Shown here piece by piece: positions 17,325 through 25,455 of a stretch of 64,000 bases of DNA. The stretch covers positions 930,001 to 994,000 of the forward strand of contig NZ_JAVDDX010000002.1 in the NCBI RefSeq assembly GCF_030848575.1, read 5' to 3'. Both the position numbers and the translations under genes were made by a program. The notes beneath the pieces were generated by a model. That model ran no database searches. It was not told the origin of the DNA and worked only from the letters and a program-made list of their open reading frames with translations. Position 1 is the stretch's first letter, and each line of letters starts with the position of its first letter. Source of the stretch: Haloarcula sp. H-GB4 (lineage in GTDB: Archaea > Halobacteriota > Halobacteria > Halobacteriales > Haloarculaceae).

Positions 17325-17624
17325 ATGTCAACCGATGATACACGCAGAAATGAAAGCATCGCCTCGACGAACGACTCAAGCCGACGGCAGTTTCTCGGTG
17401 CTGCGGCCGCGGTCGCCGCGCTCCCGGTCGACCCACCAGCGGAGCCACAGCCCACTATCTCGGACGGTTTCGCCGCACACGTCGCCACCGAACACGTTGA
17501 ACCGGCCCTTCGGACTCTGACACGGACAGACTACGACCGCACAGAAGCTATCCCAAAGCTCGAAGACGCCCTTTCTCAACTCCGGAAAGAGACCGAGCAA
17601 CACCCCGATGGGAGGCGTAACTAA
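17325..17624 (+). CDS. Small protein with a Tat-like signal sequence
   Basis: A 99-residue protein. Residues 19-36 contain 'SRRQFLGAAAAVAALPV', a twin-arginine motif plus short hydrophobic stretch followed by prolines. That suggests Tat export or a membrane-tethered peptide. The remainder is polar and helical with no known domain. An upstream in-frame ATG at 17280 exists, but the ATG at 17325 places the twin arginines within a normal signal length. Why an integrated element should export a small protein is unclear; a surface-exclusion or toxin-like role is speculation. Confidence 0.6.
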   Translation: MSTDDTRRNESIASTNDSSRRQFLGAAAAVAALPVDPPAEPQPTISDGFAAHVATEHVEPALRTLTRTDYDRTEAIPKLEDALSQLRKETEQHPDGRRN

Positions 17625-18130
17625 CCCATTCACTCATTCATTCAATCAATTATTCACTCATTGACATATACTAAGTAGAGCCAGTTACTATGTGATACAC
17701 ATGCAGCACAAAAACACCCAAGAACAGAGATGAATTGCTTAGTAATTAACTAAGTAATTAACTTATTAACTAATCAACAGTTACTAAGTAGACTCACCGA
17801 ATATGGACTCAATACGCGGAATACAACCAACAAACAACTCACAGGATTCAGACAGATGACTCTCAAAAGTGGTAAAGTGCAAACGCATGGCCCTGACAAG
17901 CTCACCAGGCTTGGGCCATACGTTTTGAATCGATTGGACCGGGAAGATGTCTTCCCACTCTTAATTACTAGAGCTAGATACTTAGCACTTGGGGACGACA
18001 CGCTCCCGGTCCGGTGTCGCCGGCCTAACCGGCCTTCATCGGACGATGGAATTCAGACACGATGAGCTAACGTCGACCCAGCGAAGTATCGCATGCCACC
18101 CGAACAGTCGCCAGTCTGGGGGTGAGTGGG
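17625..18130. other. AT-rich intergenic region with short repeats and a hairpin
   Basis: 17631-17662 is a run of ATTCACTCATTCATT-like units. 17664-17790 is strongly AT-rich with three ACTAAGTA copies (17670, 17749, 17783) in TTAGTAATTAACTAAGT-type repeats. 17887-17919 can fold as ATGGCCC/GGGCCAT with an inner AAGC/GCTT stem. A 69-codon ORF at 17856-18065 and a 30-codon ORF at 18046-18138 are open, but neither has convincing codon use. The AT-rich repeats would suit a replication origin or regulator-binding region of the element. Confidence 0.5.
17664..17790. repeat. AT-rich repeat cluster with ACTAAGTA motifs
   Basis: Three identical 8-mers, two of them embedded in overlapping TTAGTAATTAAC direct and inverted repeats. 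The local GC content is far below that of the surroundings. Confidence 0.5.
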
Positions 18131-18277
18131 ATGATTGAGCGGTTCGGCCACGACAAGATTCGACTCGTCGAGTGTCCAGTCTGTGGCATCGACCTTCGGG
18201 ACAAGCGAGTCTCCCACCACGTCGCATCACATCGACCGAGTGAGTTCGGACTGTCGCCGCAGGGGGTGATTCAATGA
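18131..18277 (+). CDS. 48-residue C2H2 zinc-finger protein
   Basis: A short ORF encoding 'MIERFGHDKIRLVECPVCGIDL...'. The CPVC pair is followed 12 residues later by HHVASH, a classical C2H2 zinc-finger arrangement of the kind common in archaeal viruses and plasmids. Its stop overlaps the start of the next gene as ATGA (18274-18277), which supports translation and coupling. It is probably a DNA-binding regulator of the element. Confidence 0.75.
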   Translation: MIERFGHDKIRLVECPVCGIDLRDKRVSHHVASHRPSEFGLSPQGVIQ

Positions 18278-18462
18278 CGGCGAAGAGCGCAGCCGGGGAC
18301 CAATTCGTTCAGGAGAACAAGGACACGCTCGTCCGCATCATCAAGCACGGTGACGACGAGTTCGTCCGCGCGATGGCGCTGCAGGCGCTGATCCGGTACG
18401 GCAACGAACCCACCCTTCACGACGTGCAAAGCGAGATAGAGCGCGCAAAGGAGGAGGTGTAG
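18274..18462 (+). CDS. 62-residue helical protein coupled to the zinc-finger gene
   Basis: A small acidic protein of HEAT-like helical character ('VRIIKHGDDEFVRAMALQALIRYG'; I see one repeat only). It starts at an ATG overlapping the zinc-finger stop codon. It ends 12 bases before the convergent integrase stop. The function is unknown; position next to the integrase suggests a partner in element maintenance. Confidence 0.65.
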   Translation: MTAKSAAGDQFVQENKDTLVRIIKHGDDEFVRAMALQALIRYGNEPTLHDVQSEIERAKEEV

Positions 18463-18474
18463 ACGGTGTCAGCT

Positions 18475-19722
18475 TCAGCTCTCGGTGGCGTCAGCGAACG
18501 CCCGTGCCTCGCGGAGGATTTCGGGGTTCTCATCACCGAGCTCAATGAACCGCTCGACACGGTCGAGGTTGTCGAGGAAGTCGGGATCGTCGTGAGCAAT
18601 CTGCAACAGCTCCGATCGAATCTCCTTCTGTTCTCGTTCGATCTCCTCAACCGCCGCCGCGTCCATCGCCTGACTGCACCAGACGCAGGTGGGTTCGTCG
18701 CGGGGCGTCTCGTTCCGGCATCGCGGGCAAGTGGCCGGCGCAATCGGGTCGGACTCGTCTTCCTCCACGTCGACTCCGTGGGCCTGCGCGATAGCGCGGT
18801 CGTTGGCGTCACCGAAGACGGCGACGTACCGGGAAGCCACGTCCGAACCCCGGTCCCAGCCGTGGTGGTCTTCGAGGTGGGCTTGATTGACACCGTCCGA
18901 AGCCAGATACGACGCCGACGACTTCCGCATCTGCGTGAACGTTACCTCGGTGTGGTCGATTCCGGCCTTCCGAGCGTGCTTCTTGAGAATCTTCAGCTTC
19001 ATCTGGTAGCTGATATCCTCGGGTTTACTCAGTTTCGACCAGAGGGGCGCATCCGGCTGGTCCTTTCCCGGGTGGACGTTCAGCCACTGTCGGAGATGAG
19101 GGACGGATGGGACGAGCGTAATCGACCGCTCGCCCTTCTTCCCGTCGACGGAGATACGCAGGCCGTATTTGTGGTCAGAAACGTCTCCGACGGTGAGGTT
19201 ACGGAGTTCCCCGCTCCGGGCCCCGGAGTCCCATGCGACGGCGATGAGCGCCTTGTCGCGGGCGTGGCGGCACTCGTCAAGCATGGGCAAGATGTGTTCC
19301 TCCCACCAGAGCATCTTCGCCGGGTTCGGCATCGGATTGTAGTCCTTCGACGTAGTTGCCGAGACCCACGAGATGCTATCGGGAATCTCGTCGCCGTCGG
19401 TGACGTGCTTCCCGAACATCCTGAAGGCAACCCGGTAGTCCCGGTTGGACTCCTCGTTGTCGTAGGTGTCGTGAATCCAGCGGACGATATCCTCGGCAGC
19501 TCGCTTGTCGTCAAGAGAGTCAGCCAGTCCGCCGACTTCCTCGGCGATACGCACACAGTGCCTGAGGAGCTTTTCACGGCGCTCCTTGCCGTACTGACTC
19601 CCGAGCAGGGCGAGTCTGTTGTCGAAGGCCTGCAACACGTTCTGGTCGTCTCCACTCATCTCTTCGGCGCGCTCGATGCGCTCCTGCAGATTCTCGATTC
19701 GACGATCTGCGTTTCTCGTCAT
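18475..19722 (-). CDS. Tyrosine integrase of the element, with C-terminal zinc ribbon
   Basis: A 415-residue recombinase. It has an N-terminal core-binding part (~1-150) and a catalytic domain with Arg169 ('DSGARSGEL'), 'FTQMRKSSA' (Arg266), 'HHGW' (286-289) and Tyr299 in 'SRYV'. The usual first His of the HxxR box is Thr here. A zinc-ribbon-like segment with two CxxC pairs (~334-352) and a helical tail follow. It points away from the right attachment site, 45 bases beyond its start, the standard place for an element's own integrase. It should recombine the two 15-bp tRNA-Phe repeats. Codon use is GC-rich like the chromosome. Confidence 0.93.
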   Translation of the reverse strand: MTRNADRRIENLQERIERAEEMSGDDQNVLQAFDNRLALLGSQYGKERREKLLRHCVRIAEEVGGLADSLDDKRAAEDIVRWIHDTYDNEESNRDYRVAFRMFGKHVTDGDEIPDSISWVSATTSKDYNPMPNPAKMLWWEEHILPMLDECRHARDKALIAVAWDSGARSGELRNLTVGDVSDHKYGLRISVDGKKGERSITLVPSVPHLRQWLNVHPGKDQPDAPLWSKLSKPEDISYQMKLKILKKHARKAGIDHTEVTFTQMRKSSASYLASDGVNQAHLEDHHGWDRGSDVASRYVAVFGDANDRAIAQAHGVDVEEDESDPIAPATCPRCRNETPRDEPTCVWCSQAMDAAAVEEIEREQKEIRSELLQIAHDDPDFLDNLDRVERFIELGDENPEILREARAFADATES

Positions 19723-19767
19723 CTACATGGGGGGTTGTCATATAGGCATGTAAACCACCAGTTGAGG

Positions 19768-19782
19768 TCCGGGAGGCGGCAT
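19768..19782 (+). repeat. Right attachment site (att core)
   Basis: 15-bp TCCGGGAGGCGGCAT, identical to the tRNA-Phe 3' end at 5650-5664. The flanking bases differ, so this is a partial copy of the tRNA end without the gene body. Confidence 0.9.
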
Positions 19783-19920
19783 TTCTTACGGACAAAGTGA
19801 ACAGTGAAAACGCTCTCCAGCGGATTTGAACGATGTAACTAAGTAGCGACCACCGCGCTGCCCCGTTGACTCACCACAGTCGCCGGAACAGGTACTTCCG
19901 TGGCGACGAGTAGCATGGGT

Positions 19921-20484
19921 ATGACAGAGGAGCCAGCACACGAGCAGATGGAGCGCCATGCGACCCTGACCGATGAACTCGCGGAGCTCAGTGCGGAGCG
20001 GGATGCCGTCGCGGCGTCAGTACAGGACCGGCTTACTGACGCGGTTTCAGAGGCGATAGCAAAAGCGGGGACGAACGTCGGGAGTCTGGGGCAGTCCAAA
20101 GACGGCAAGCGGTTTCGGTTCGAGGCGCGGCTTGATCGAGCGGCGCTGGTGGCGGCGGTAACGGAAGCGCTGCCGGATGGGTTTGTCGTCTCCCATGTCA
20201 ACGAGGACGGAACACTGAGTGTGGACTGGACCGGCGACAGCACCACACCGTCGAAGCGGGAACACGGGGCCATCCTGAAAGCGATCATCGCAGAGGAAAC
20301 AGCGACGGATAGCGACGGCTTCATCGAATCCGTCCCCAGCCGTGACCGCGTGCTGGCGCGGGCGGTTGAACTGGGTATCGACGAGGGAGACGCGGCAGAC
20401 CGCCTCAGTCGGCTGGCGACGCTGGACGTGGTGGATATCACTGACGAAGGGGTCTACCCCGACAAGAACTTCTCGCGATATTAG
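19921..20484 (+). CDS. Conserved-type haloarchaeal protein, function unknown
   Basis: A 187-residue acidic protein: a helical start (~1-50), a middle alpha/beta part ('KRFRFEARLDRAALVAAVTEAL', 'VSHVNEDGTLSVDW'), and a C-terminal helical part resembling a winged helix ('AILKAIIAEETA', 'ADRLSRLATLDVV'). Starts at 19900 (GTG) and 19915 (ATG) are also possible. It is the first gene right of the integrated element and looks like core chromosome by composition. It may bind nucleic acid; no family is recognised. Confidence 0.65.
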   Translation: MTEEPAHEQMERHATLTDELAELSAERDAVAASVQDRLTDAVSEAIAKAGTNVGSLGQSKDGKRFRFEARLDRAALVAAVTEALPDGFVVSHVNEDGTLSVDWTGDSTTPSKREHGAILKAIIAEETATDSDGFIESVPSRDRVLARAVELGIDEGDAADRLSRLATLDVVDITDEGVYPDKNFSRY

Positions 20485-20587
20485 CGATCGAGGGCGGATA
20501 TCAGCCGACAGCAGGCGGAAAGGGACACGTGGACGGAGTGACGTGACCGACGTTTATTACTTGGTCCAGTCTGTGGTGTCAGACGAA

Positions 20588-20833
20588 ATGGCAGTACTAT
20601 CGACAGAAAACGAGGGGAAGTTCCTCATGGACGCACAGGGAGAACAGATCGGCATTGTGACCGAGGTTGCCTCGAAGGAACAGGTCGCGTACGTCGAACC
20701 GGACCCGGACCTCGCCGAGGCCTGGGTGCAGGGGCTCGGGTTCGGTGACGCCGACGAAGACGACATCGAGGTCGCTGCCGACGCCATTGGGACAATAACT
20801 GACAGCGAACTGCGTGTGACTGTCGACCTGTAG
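20588..20833 (+). CDS. Small beta-rich conserved haloarchaeal protein (PRC-barrel-like, possibly DUF5749)
   Basis: An 81-residue protein, 'MAVLSTENEGKFLMDAQGEQIGIVTEV...', with a strand pattern like PRC-barrel proteins and a C-terminal acidic half ('GDADEDDIEVAADAIGTITDSEL'). The ATG at 20588 fits the conserved-looking start; the frame upstream is not acidic and looks noncoding. Function unknown. It converges on the methyltransferase gene with no gap. Confidence 0.75.
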   Translation: MAVLSTENEGKFLMDAQGEQIGIVTEVASKEQVAYVEPDPDLAEAWVQGLGFGDADEDDIEVAADAIGTITDSELRVTVDL

Positions 20834-21508
20834 TCACGCGACAGACTCGGGACGCTCGCCCACTACGAACGTCCACCACTTGATCAGCTGCGTCCGTTCA
20901 TAGAGACCGAGAAGCCGCGCAGACACATTCGACTCGGAGATGCTCGCGAGCATCAACGGCGACCCGAGCGTCTGTTTTTCTATGATCTCGAACAAGTCGG
21001 AGACGAGGTCAGTGACAGCAGTCTCCGATAGGTGGCGATAAATGTCGGTGTCCTGTTCAAGCAGTCCTAGCCGGAACGCGGCACCCTTGGTGAGCTTGCG
21101 GTACAGCCCCGGTGTTCCTTCGAGCAGGGCGATACGGCCCTCAGGGCGGAGTACGCGGGCAGCCTCGCGAAGGATTTCAGGGCGGTCCGCGGGCGGAACG
21201 TGATGGAGAAACCGGCGGCCGATAACGGCGTCGAAAGAATCATCATCGAACGGCAAGGCGCGGGCGTCGCCGGCCAGCGCCGGCTTGCTGACGGTTTCAG
21301 CGTTCGACGGCCAGCCTTCCAGTCCGATATCGGCGCGGGGATGCATATGCTGGCCGAACGCGAGCTCGAGCGTCCGACCGGGCGGGAGCTGTGCGGCTAT
21401 GAGCTCGTCGTGTCGTTCGTATATTCGGTGCAACAGCGGGTGTTTTCGGATGTTCCGTGGCCGCTCGACGATTGCGCCGTCCTGAACATCCCAAGTCGCT
21501 TCGGACAT
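20834..21508 (-). CDS. Class I SAM-dependent methyltransferase
   Basis: A 224-residue protein with a Rossmann-type methyltransferase core. 'RTLELAFGQHMHPRADIGLE' covers motif I and the acidic ribose-binding residue, although the usual GxGxG is altered. 'ALPFDDDSFDAVIGRRFLHHV' covers motifs II-III, and 'EAARVLRPEGRIALLEGTPG' covers the last strand. It resembles the Methyltransf_11 / UbiE-like group acting on small molecules or lipids. The substrate cannot be told from sequence. Confidence 0.85.
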   Translation of the reverse strand: MSEATWDVQDGAIVERPRNIRKHPLLHRIYERHDELIAAQLPPGRTLELAFGQHMHPRADIGLEGWPSNAETVSKPALAGDARALPFDDDSFDAVIGRRFLHHVPPADRPEILREAARVLRPEGRIALLEGTPGLYRKLTKGAAFRLGLLEQDTDIYRHLSETAVTDLVSDLFEIIEKQTLGSPLMLASISESNVSARLLGLYERTQLIKWWTFVVGERPESVA

Positions 21509-21667
21509 GTTACGGCCTCACAGTTTGCGGTCGACGGTGCCTGCACGAGACTATAGAGGAGATAAGAGATCAGCAGTAGCTGACTAAGATCGGGATAGCA
21601 GGTTGCTAAGATCGTCCTTGTTGAGGCGGTCGTTTAGCATCGGCAAGCAACAGTGGAAAAAAGACGT

Positions 21668-22168
21668 CTATTCGATTTCGATTCGGTTCGAGTCGTTGGC
21701 GTCGTCCGCGCGCGGCAGCGTTATTTCGAGAACCCCGTTGTGGTAGGTGGCAGTGATGTCGTCGTCCACCACCGGTTCGGGAACAGCGACTCGTTCGGCG
21801 ACTCGTCGGCTGTGTCGGCGGGCGCCATCGCTCGTTTCCGCAGCGACCGTGGTCTCGCCCTGGATGCTGAGGACGCCGTCTTCGAAGCGAACGGCAAGGT
21901 CGTCGCGCTCGAAGCCCGGGAGGTCAGCCATCACGGCGTACCCGTCGTCGGTCTCGTCGACGTGGAGGTTCGTGTCGATGCCGTGCCGTCGGTGGTCGCC
22001 CGAGCGCGTGCTGGCGGTTGATCGGTCGGCGCGGTATCCGGGGCTGACAGGCATTCGGCGTCTCGAATCGTCATCCATCCGCCGGCCTAGACTATCGTCC
22101 ATCATCTCCCGTTGCGTCTGTGCGAAGAGTCGGAGCATCGTCTCGAAGGGATCGTTGCTGTGTGTCAT
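21668..22168 (-). CDS. Hsp20/alpha-crystallin family small heat-shock protein
   Basis: A 166-residue protein. An Arg-rich N-terminal arm (~1-65) is followed by an alpha-crystallin domain: 'NLHVDETDDGYAVMADLPGFERDDLAVRFEDG', shortened here to its ends NLHV...FEDG; then 'VLSIQGE', 'ERVAVPEPVVDDDITATYHNGVLEITLP', in which the family's 'A-x-x-x-x-GVL' motif appears as 'ATYHNGVLEI'. It is a holdase chaperone in the cytoplasm. The start at 22168 ('MTHSNDPF') is preferred; in-frame ATGs at 22177 and farther up add non-acidic residues. Confidence 0.9.
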   Translation of the reverse strand: MTHSNDPFETMLRLFAQTQREMMDDSLGRRMDDDSRRRMPVSPGYRADRSTASTRSGDHRRHGIDTNLHVDETDDGYAVMADLPGFERDDLAVRFEDGVLSIQGETTVAAETSDGARRHSRRVAERVAVPEPVVDDDITATYHNGVLEITLPRADDANDSNRIEIE

Positions 22169-22389
22169 AATCAACATACATACGACTCTGTTGATATTAG
22201 CAGTTGCGTAACACGTGCTATCACAGGGGGGGCGGAAGCGCCGTCCGTAGCCTGCGTTCGACCGGCCCAAGAATGCGTGATGAGATACCGTAGCGGAACT
22301 GTTTTGTCAGGCGTACAGCTAGAACAGCCACAGATAACCGCCGAGTACCCGGTCCATCGGTGGCCGGGCGACTGGACACGACACACACC

Positions 22390-25300
22390 ATGGCAACCGA
22401 TTCCGGCACCCGGATAGACCCTTCGGCTGACGAGGTATCGAACTACGACTACCAGAACGACACTGTTGCCCGGTCTGGCCTCGTCGATGACCTACAGGCG
22501 CGCGTCGACGGCGAGGTCCGGTTCGACGAGTACTCGCGACAGTTGTACGCGACCGACGCCAGCCTCTACGAGGTGCTGCCCATCGGCGTCGTCTATCCAC
22601 GGTCGACCGATGACGTGGCCGCGGTCATGTCCTACTGTGAGCAGCGTGAGATTCCGGTGCTGCCACGGGGCGGGGGGACAAGCCTCGCCGGTCAGACCGT
22701 CAACGAAGCCGTCGTGCTAGATTTCTCGCGGTACATGAACGACCTCCTCGAGGCCCGGCCCGATGACCGACGAGCGCGGGCCCAGCCGGGCATCAAGCTC
22801 GGCGACCTGAACGGAGAACTGGCCGACCACGGGCTGAAGTTTGCACCGGACCCGGCATGGGGCGACAAGAGTGTCCTTGGCGGCGCTATCGGCAACAACT
22901 CCACTGGGGCTCACTCCCTGCAGTACGGCAAGACCGACGCCTACATCGAGGAGTGCGAGGTCGTTCTTGCGGACGGCACTGTCACCACGTTCGGCGAAGT
23001 CACCCGCGAGGAACTGCGCGACCGGGCGGCCCCCGACGGAGACCTCGAAGCGCAGATTTACGCCGAAATCGAACGGATACTCACCGAAGAAGGCGAGGCA
23101 ATCGAGAGCCACTATCCGGACCTGAAGCGCAACGTCTCAGGGTACAACCTCGACTGGGTGCTCGAAGACGCACAGGATGGAACCATCAACGTCGCCTCGC
23201 TGCTGGCCGGCAGCGAAGGGACCCTCGCCATCGTCACCGAAGCCGAGGTGTCGCTGGAGCCGATTCCAGAAACCAAGTCGATGGGCCTGCTCGCCTACGA
23301 GGGGCTCATCGAGGCCATGGAAGACGTTGCGGACATCCTCGAGCACGACCCGGCAGCCGTCGAGGTGCTCGACGACGTGCTCATCGACCTGGCCCGGGAC
23401 ACCGCCGAGTTCGAAGACGTGGTCGGTATGCTGCCTGACGGGACACGGGCGGTCCTCATTGTTGAGTTCTACGCCGCCGACGAGGAGAGCGGGCGACAGA
23501 AGGTCGCCGATCTGCTGGCAGACCGAACAAACGGCGTCAACCCTGCCGCCGACCCGACCGCAGACCGGACGGTCGTTAACGCACCGATACGGGCGTTCGA
23601 CGCTATGGAGGCCCACGACGAGGCGAAGCGGGAGAAGTTCTGGAAGATGCGCAAGTCCGGCCTTCCGATACTGCTCTCGCGGACGACCGACGAGAAACAC
23701 GGCTCGTTCATCGAGGACACCGCCATCCCGCCGGCAAACCTCCCGGAGTACGTCGCCGACTTCCAAGAGATTCTGGAGGAACACGACACCTTCGCCTCCT
23801 TCTACGCCCACGCCGGCCCCGGCGTGCTCCACATCCGCCCGCTCATCAACACGAAGTCGGTCGAAGGCGTCGAAACCATGGAATCCATCGCCGACGCAGT
23901 AACCGACCTCGTGGTGAAATACGGCGGAAGCGTCTCGGGCGAGCACGGCGACGGCCGCGCCCGCACGCAGTGGAACGAGAAGCTCTACGGCGCGGACCTC
24001 TGGGAGACGTTCCAGGAACTCAAATCGACGTTCGACCCTGACTGGCTGCTCAACCCCGGACAGGTCGTTGGCGTCGACGCGGGCGAGGTCAAGTCCGGCG
24101 CGATGCCCGAGCGAGCACGCACAGTCGACATGACCGAGAACCTCCGCTTTGATCCGGAGTACGAGTTCGACACTGGCTTCGACCCCGCGCTGGAGTGGGA
24201 CAACGACAATGGAATGCAGGGGATGGTCGAACTCTGTCACGGCTGTGGGGGCTGTCGCGGCCCACAGGAGACGACCGGTGGCGTGATGTGTCCGACCTAC
24301 CGCGCGTCTGAGGAGGAGATGACGACGACCCGAGGGCGGGCGAATATGCTCCGGCAAGCGATGAGCGGCGACCTGCCGGACGACCCTACGGACGAGGAGT
24401 TCATGCACGAGGTGCTCGACCTCTGTATCGGCTGCAAGGGGTGTGCGAAGGACTGCCCGAGCGAGGTCGATATGGCGAAGCTCAAAGCGGAGGTGACCCA
24501 CGCCCACCACCAGGAACACGGCTCCAGCGTCCGGGACAAGCTGTTCACGAACGTCGACGCGCTTGCCGGGCTCGGAAGCGCGTTCGCACCGCTATCGAAC
24601 CTCGCGACGAAGGTGCCGGGCGCTCGAACCGTGCTGGAGAAGGCAGTCGGTATCGCCCCGGACCGCACGCTGCCGAGCTTCCAGCGGACGACGCTACAGG
24701 ACTGGTTCGACGAGCGCGGTCCGCAGGTCCCGGCCGACGAGGCCGAGCGACGGGCGCTGCTGTTCCCCGACACGTACACGAACTACAGCCATCCTGAAGT
24801 CGGGAAAGCCGCCGTCCGCGTGCTCGAAGCCACGGGCGTCCATGTCCAGTTGGCCAACCGAACCGACAGCGGGCGGCCGGCCCACTCGAAGGGCTTTCTC
24901 GACCAGTCCCGAGCGACTGCGCGGGACAATGTCAACGCGCTCGTCCCCGCAGTCGAGGAAGGCTGGGACGTGGTGCTGGTCGAGCCAAGCGACGCCGTGA
25001 TGTTCCAGTCGGACTATCTGGACCTGCTGTCAGGCAAGGACGTGGAAACGCTCGCGGCCAACGCCTACGGCGTCTGTGAGTACCTCGACACCTTCCGGCT
25101 AGACGAGGCGGCTGACTGGGACGTGCCGCCCGAGACGCTGACCTACCACGGCCACTGCCACCAGAAGGCGACGAAGAAGGACCACCACGCCGTCGGCGTC
25201 CTCCGGCGGGCCGGCTACGAGGTGGACCCGCTGGATTCTGGCTGTTGTGGCATGGCCGGGTCCTTCGGCTACGAGACCGAGCACTTCTCGATGAGCAAGG

Positions 25301-25455
25301 CCATCGGCTCCATCCTGTTTGACCAGATCGGAGCGAGCCGCGGCGACACAGTCGTCGCGCCCGGCGCGTCCTGCCGCACGCAACTGGACGACTGGGACGA
25401 AAGCGATGGCGAGCCACCGCATCCGGTGGAGAAGCTCGATGCGGCCCTAGCCTGA
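22390..25455 (+). CDS. Large FAD-linked oxidase with 4Fe-4S and CCG domains (D-lactate/glycolate dehydrogenase type)
   Basis: A 1021-residue flavoprotein. An FAD-binding PCMH domain (~60-290) contains 'LPRGGGTSLAGQTVN' and 'GGAIGNNSTGAHSLQYG'. A GlcD-type substrate domain follows (~290-565), with 'YAHAGPGVLHIRPLI' and 'GGSVSGEHGDGRAR'. Next is a ferredoxin-like part with Cys clusters 'CHGCGGCRG' and 'CIGCKGCAKDCPS' (~610-700), then a CCG-type heterodisulfide-reductase-like domain with 'YHGHCHQK' and 'DSGCCGMAGSFG'. It should oxidise a 2-hydroxyacid such as D-lactate and pass electrons through Fe-S clusters to the respiratory chain. The ATG at 22390 is preferred over the GTG at 22360. Confidence 0.9.
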   Translation: MATDSGTRIDPSADEVSNYDYQNDTVARSGLVDDLQARVDGEVRFDEYSRQLYATDASLYEVLPIGVVYPRSTDDVAAVMSYCEQREIPVLPRGGGTSLAGQTVNEAVVLDFSRYMNDLLEARPDDRRARAQPGIKLGDLNGELADHGLKFAPDPAWGDKSVLGGAIGNNSTGAHSLQYGKTDAYIEECEVVLADGTVTTFGEVTREELRDRAAPDGDLEAQIYAEIERILTEEGEAIESHYPDLKRNVSGYNLDWVLEDAQDGTINVASLLAGSEGTLAIVTEAEVSLEPIPETKSMGLLAYEGLIEAMEDVADILEHDPAAVEVLDDVLIDLARDTAEFEDVVGMLPDGTRAVLIVEFYAADEESGRQKVADLLADRTNGVNPAADPTADRTVVNAPIRAFDAMEAHDEAKREKFWKMRKSGLPILLSRTTDEKHGSFIEDTAIPPANLPEYVADFQEILEEHDTFASFYAHAGPGVLHIRPLINTKSVEGVETMESIADAVTDLVVKYGGSVSGEHGDGRARTQWNEKLYGADLWETFQELKSTFDPDWLLNPGQVVGVDAGEVKSGAMPERARTVDMTENLRFDPEYEFDTGFDPALEWDNDNGMQGMVELCHGCGGCRGPQETTGGVMCPTYRASEEEMTTTRGRANMLRQAMSGDLPDDPTDEEFMHEVLDLCIGCKGCAKDCPSEVDMAKLKAEVTHAHHQEHGSSVRDKLFTNVDALAGLGSAFAPLSNLATKVPGARTVLEKAVGIAPDRTLPSFQRTTLQDWFDERGPQVPADEAERRALLFPDTYTNYSHPEVGKAAVRVLEATGVHVQLANRTDSGRPAHSKGFLDQSRATARDNVNALVPAVEEGWDVVLVEPSDAVMFQSDYLDLLSGKDVETLAANAYGVCEYLDTFRLDEAADWDVPPETLTYHGHCHQKATKKDHHAVGVLRRAGYEVDPLDSGCCGMAGSFGYETEHFSMSKAIGSILFDQIGASRGDTVVAPGASCRTQLDDWDESDGEPPHPVEKLDAALA

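Larger units (their letters stand above)
5650..19782. mobile_element. 14.1-kb integrative element inserted at the tRNA-Phe 3' end
   Basis: The region lies between two copies of the 15-bp sequence TCCGGGAGGCGGCAT, one ending tRNA-Phe and one at 19768-19782. An intact tyrosine integrase gene (18475-19722) sits beside the right copy. Inside are an MCM-type helicase, a second recombinase, several nuclease-like proteins, a four-gene kinase/phosphoesterase operon and small zinc-finger genes. Base composition varies strongly: AT-rich at 8.6-11.1, 13.1-13.4 and 17.6-17.8 kb, against GC-rich flanks. Core-type genes resume right after the right repeat. No capsid or packaging gene is recognisable, so it looks like an integrated plasmid or genomic island rather than an obvious provirus. 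Confidence 0.9.

Noticed and set aside
17856-18065. 69-codon ORF between the Tat-signal gene and the zinc-finger gene
   Set aside because: Its sequence contains the bulged hairpin and its composition is basic, so I left it as part of the intergenic description.
18466-19800. 444-codon open frame antisense to the integrase
   Set aside because: The minus-strand integrase has catalytic residues and a zinc ribbon; the plus frame has none and lies fully over it.
17670-19845. ACTAAGTA copies at 17670 and 19838 as element ends
   Set aside because: The 15-bp tRNA-derived repeats define the ends far better; an 8-mer can recur by chance.
23137-24519. 460-codon open frame antisense to the FAD-linked oxidase gene
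   Set aside because: Shadow ORF typical of high-GC DNA; the sense strand carries clear FAD and Fe-S motifs in every section it overlaps.
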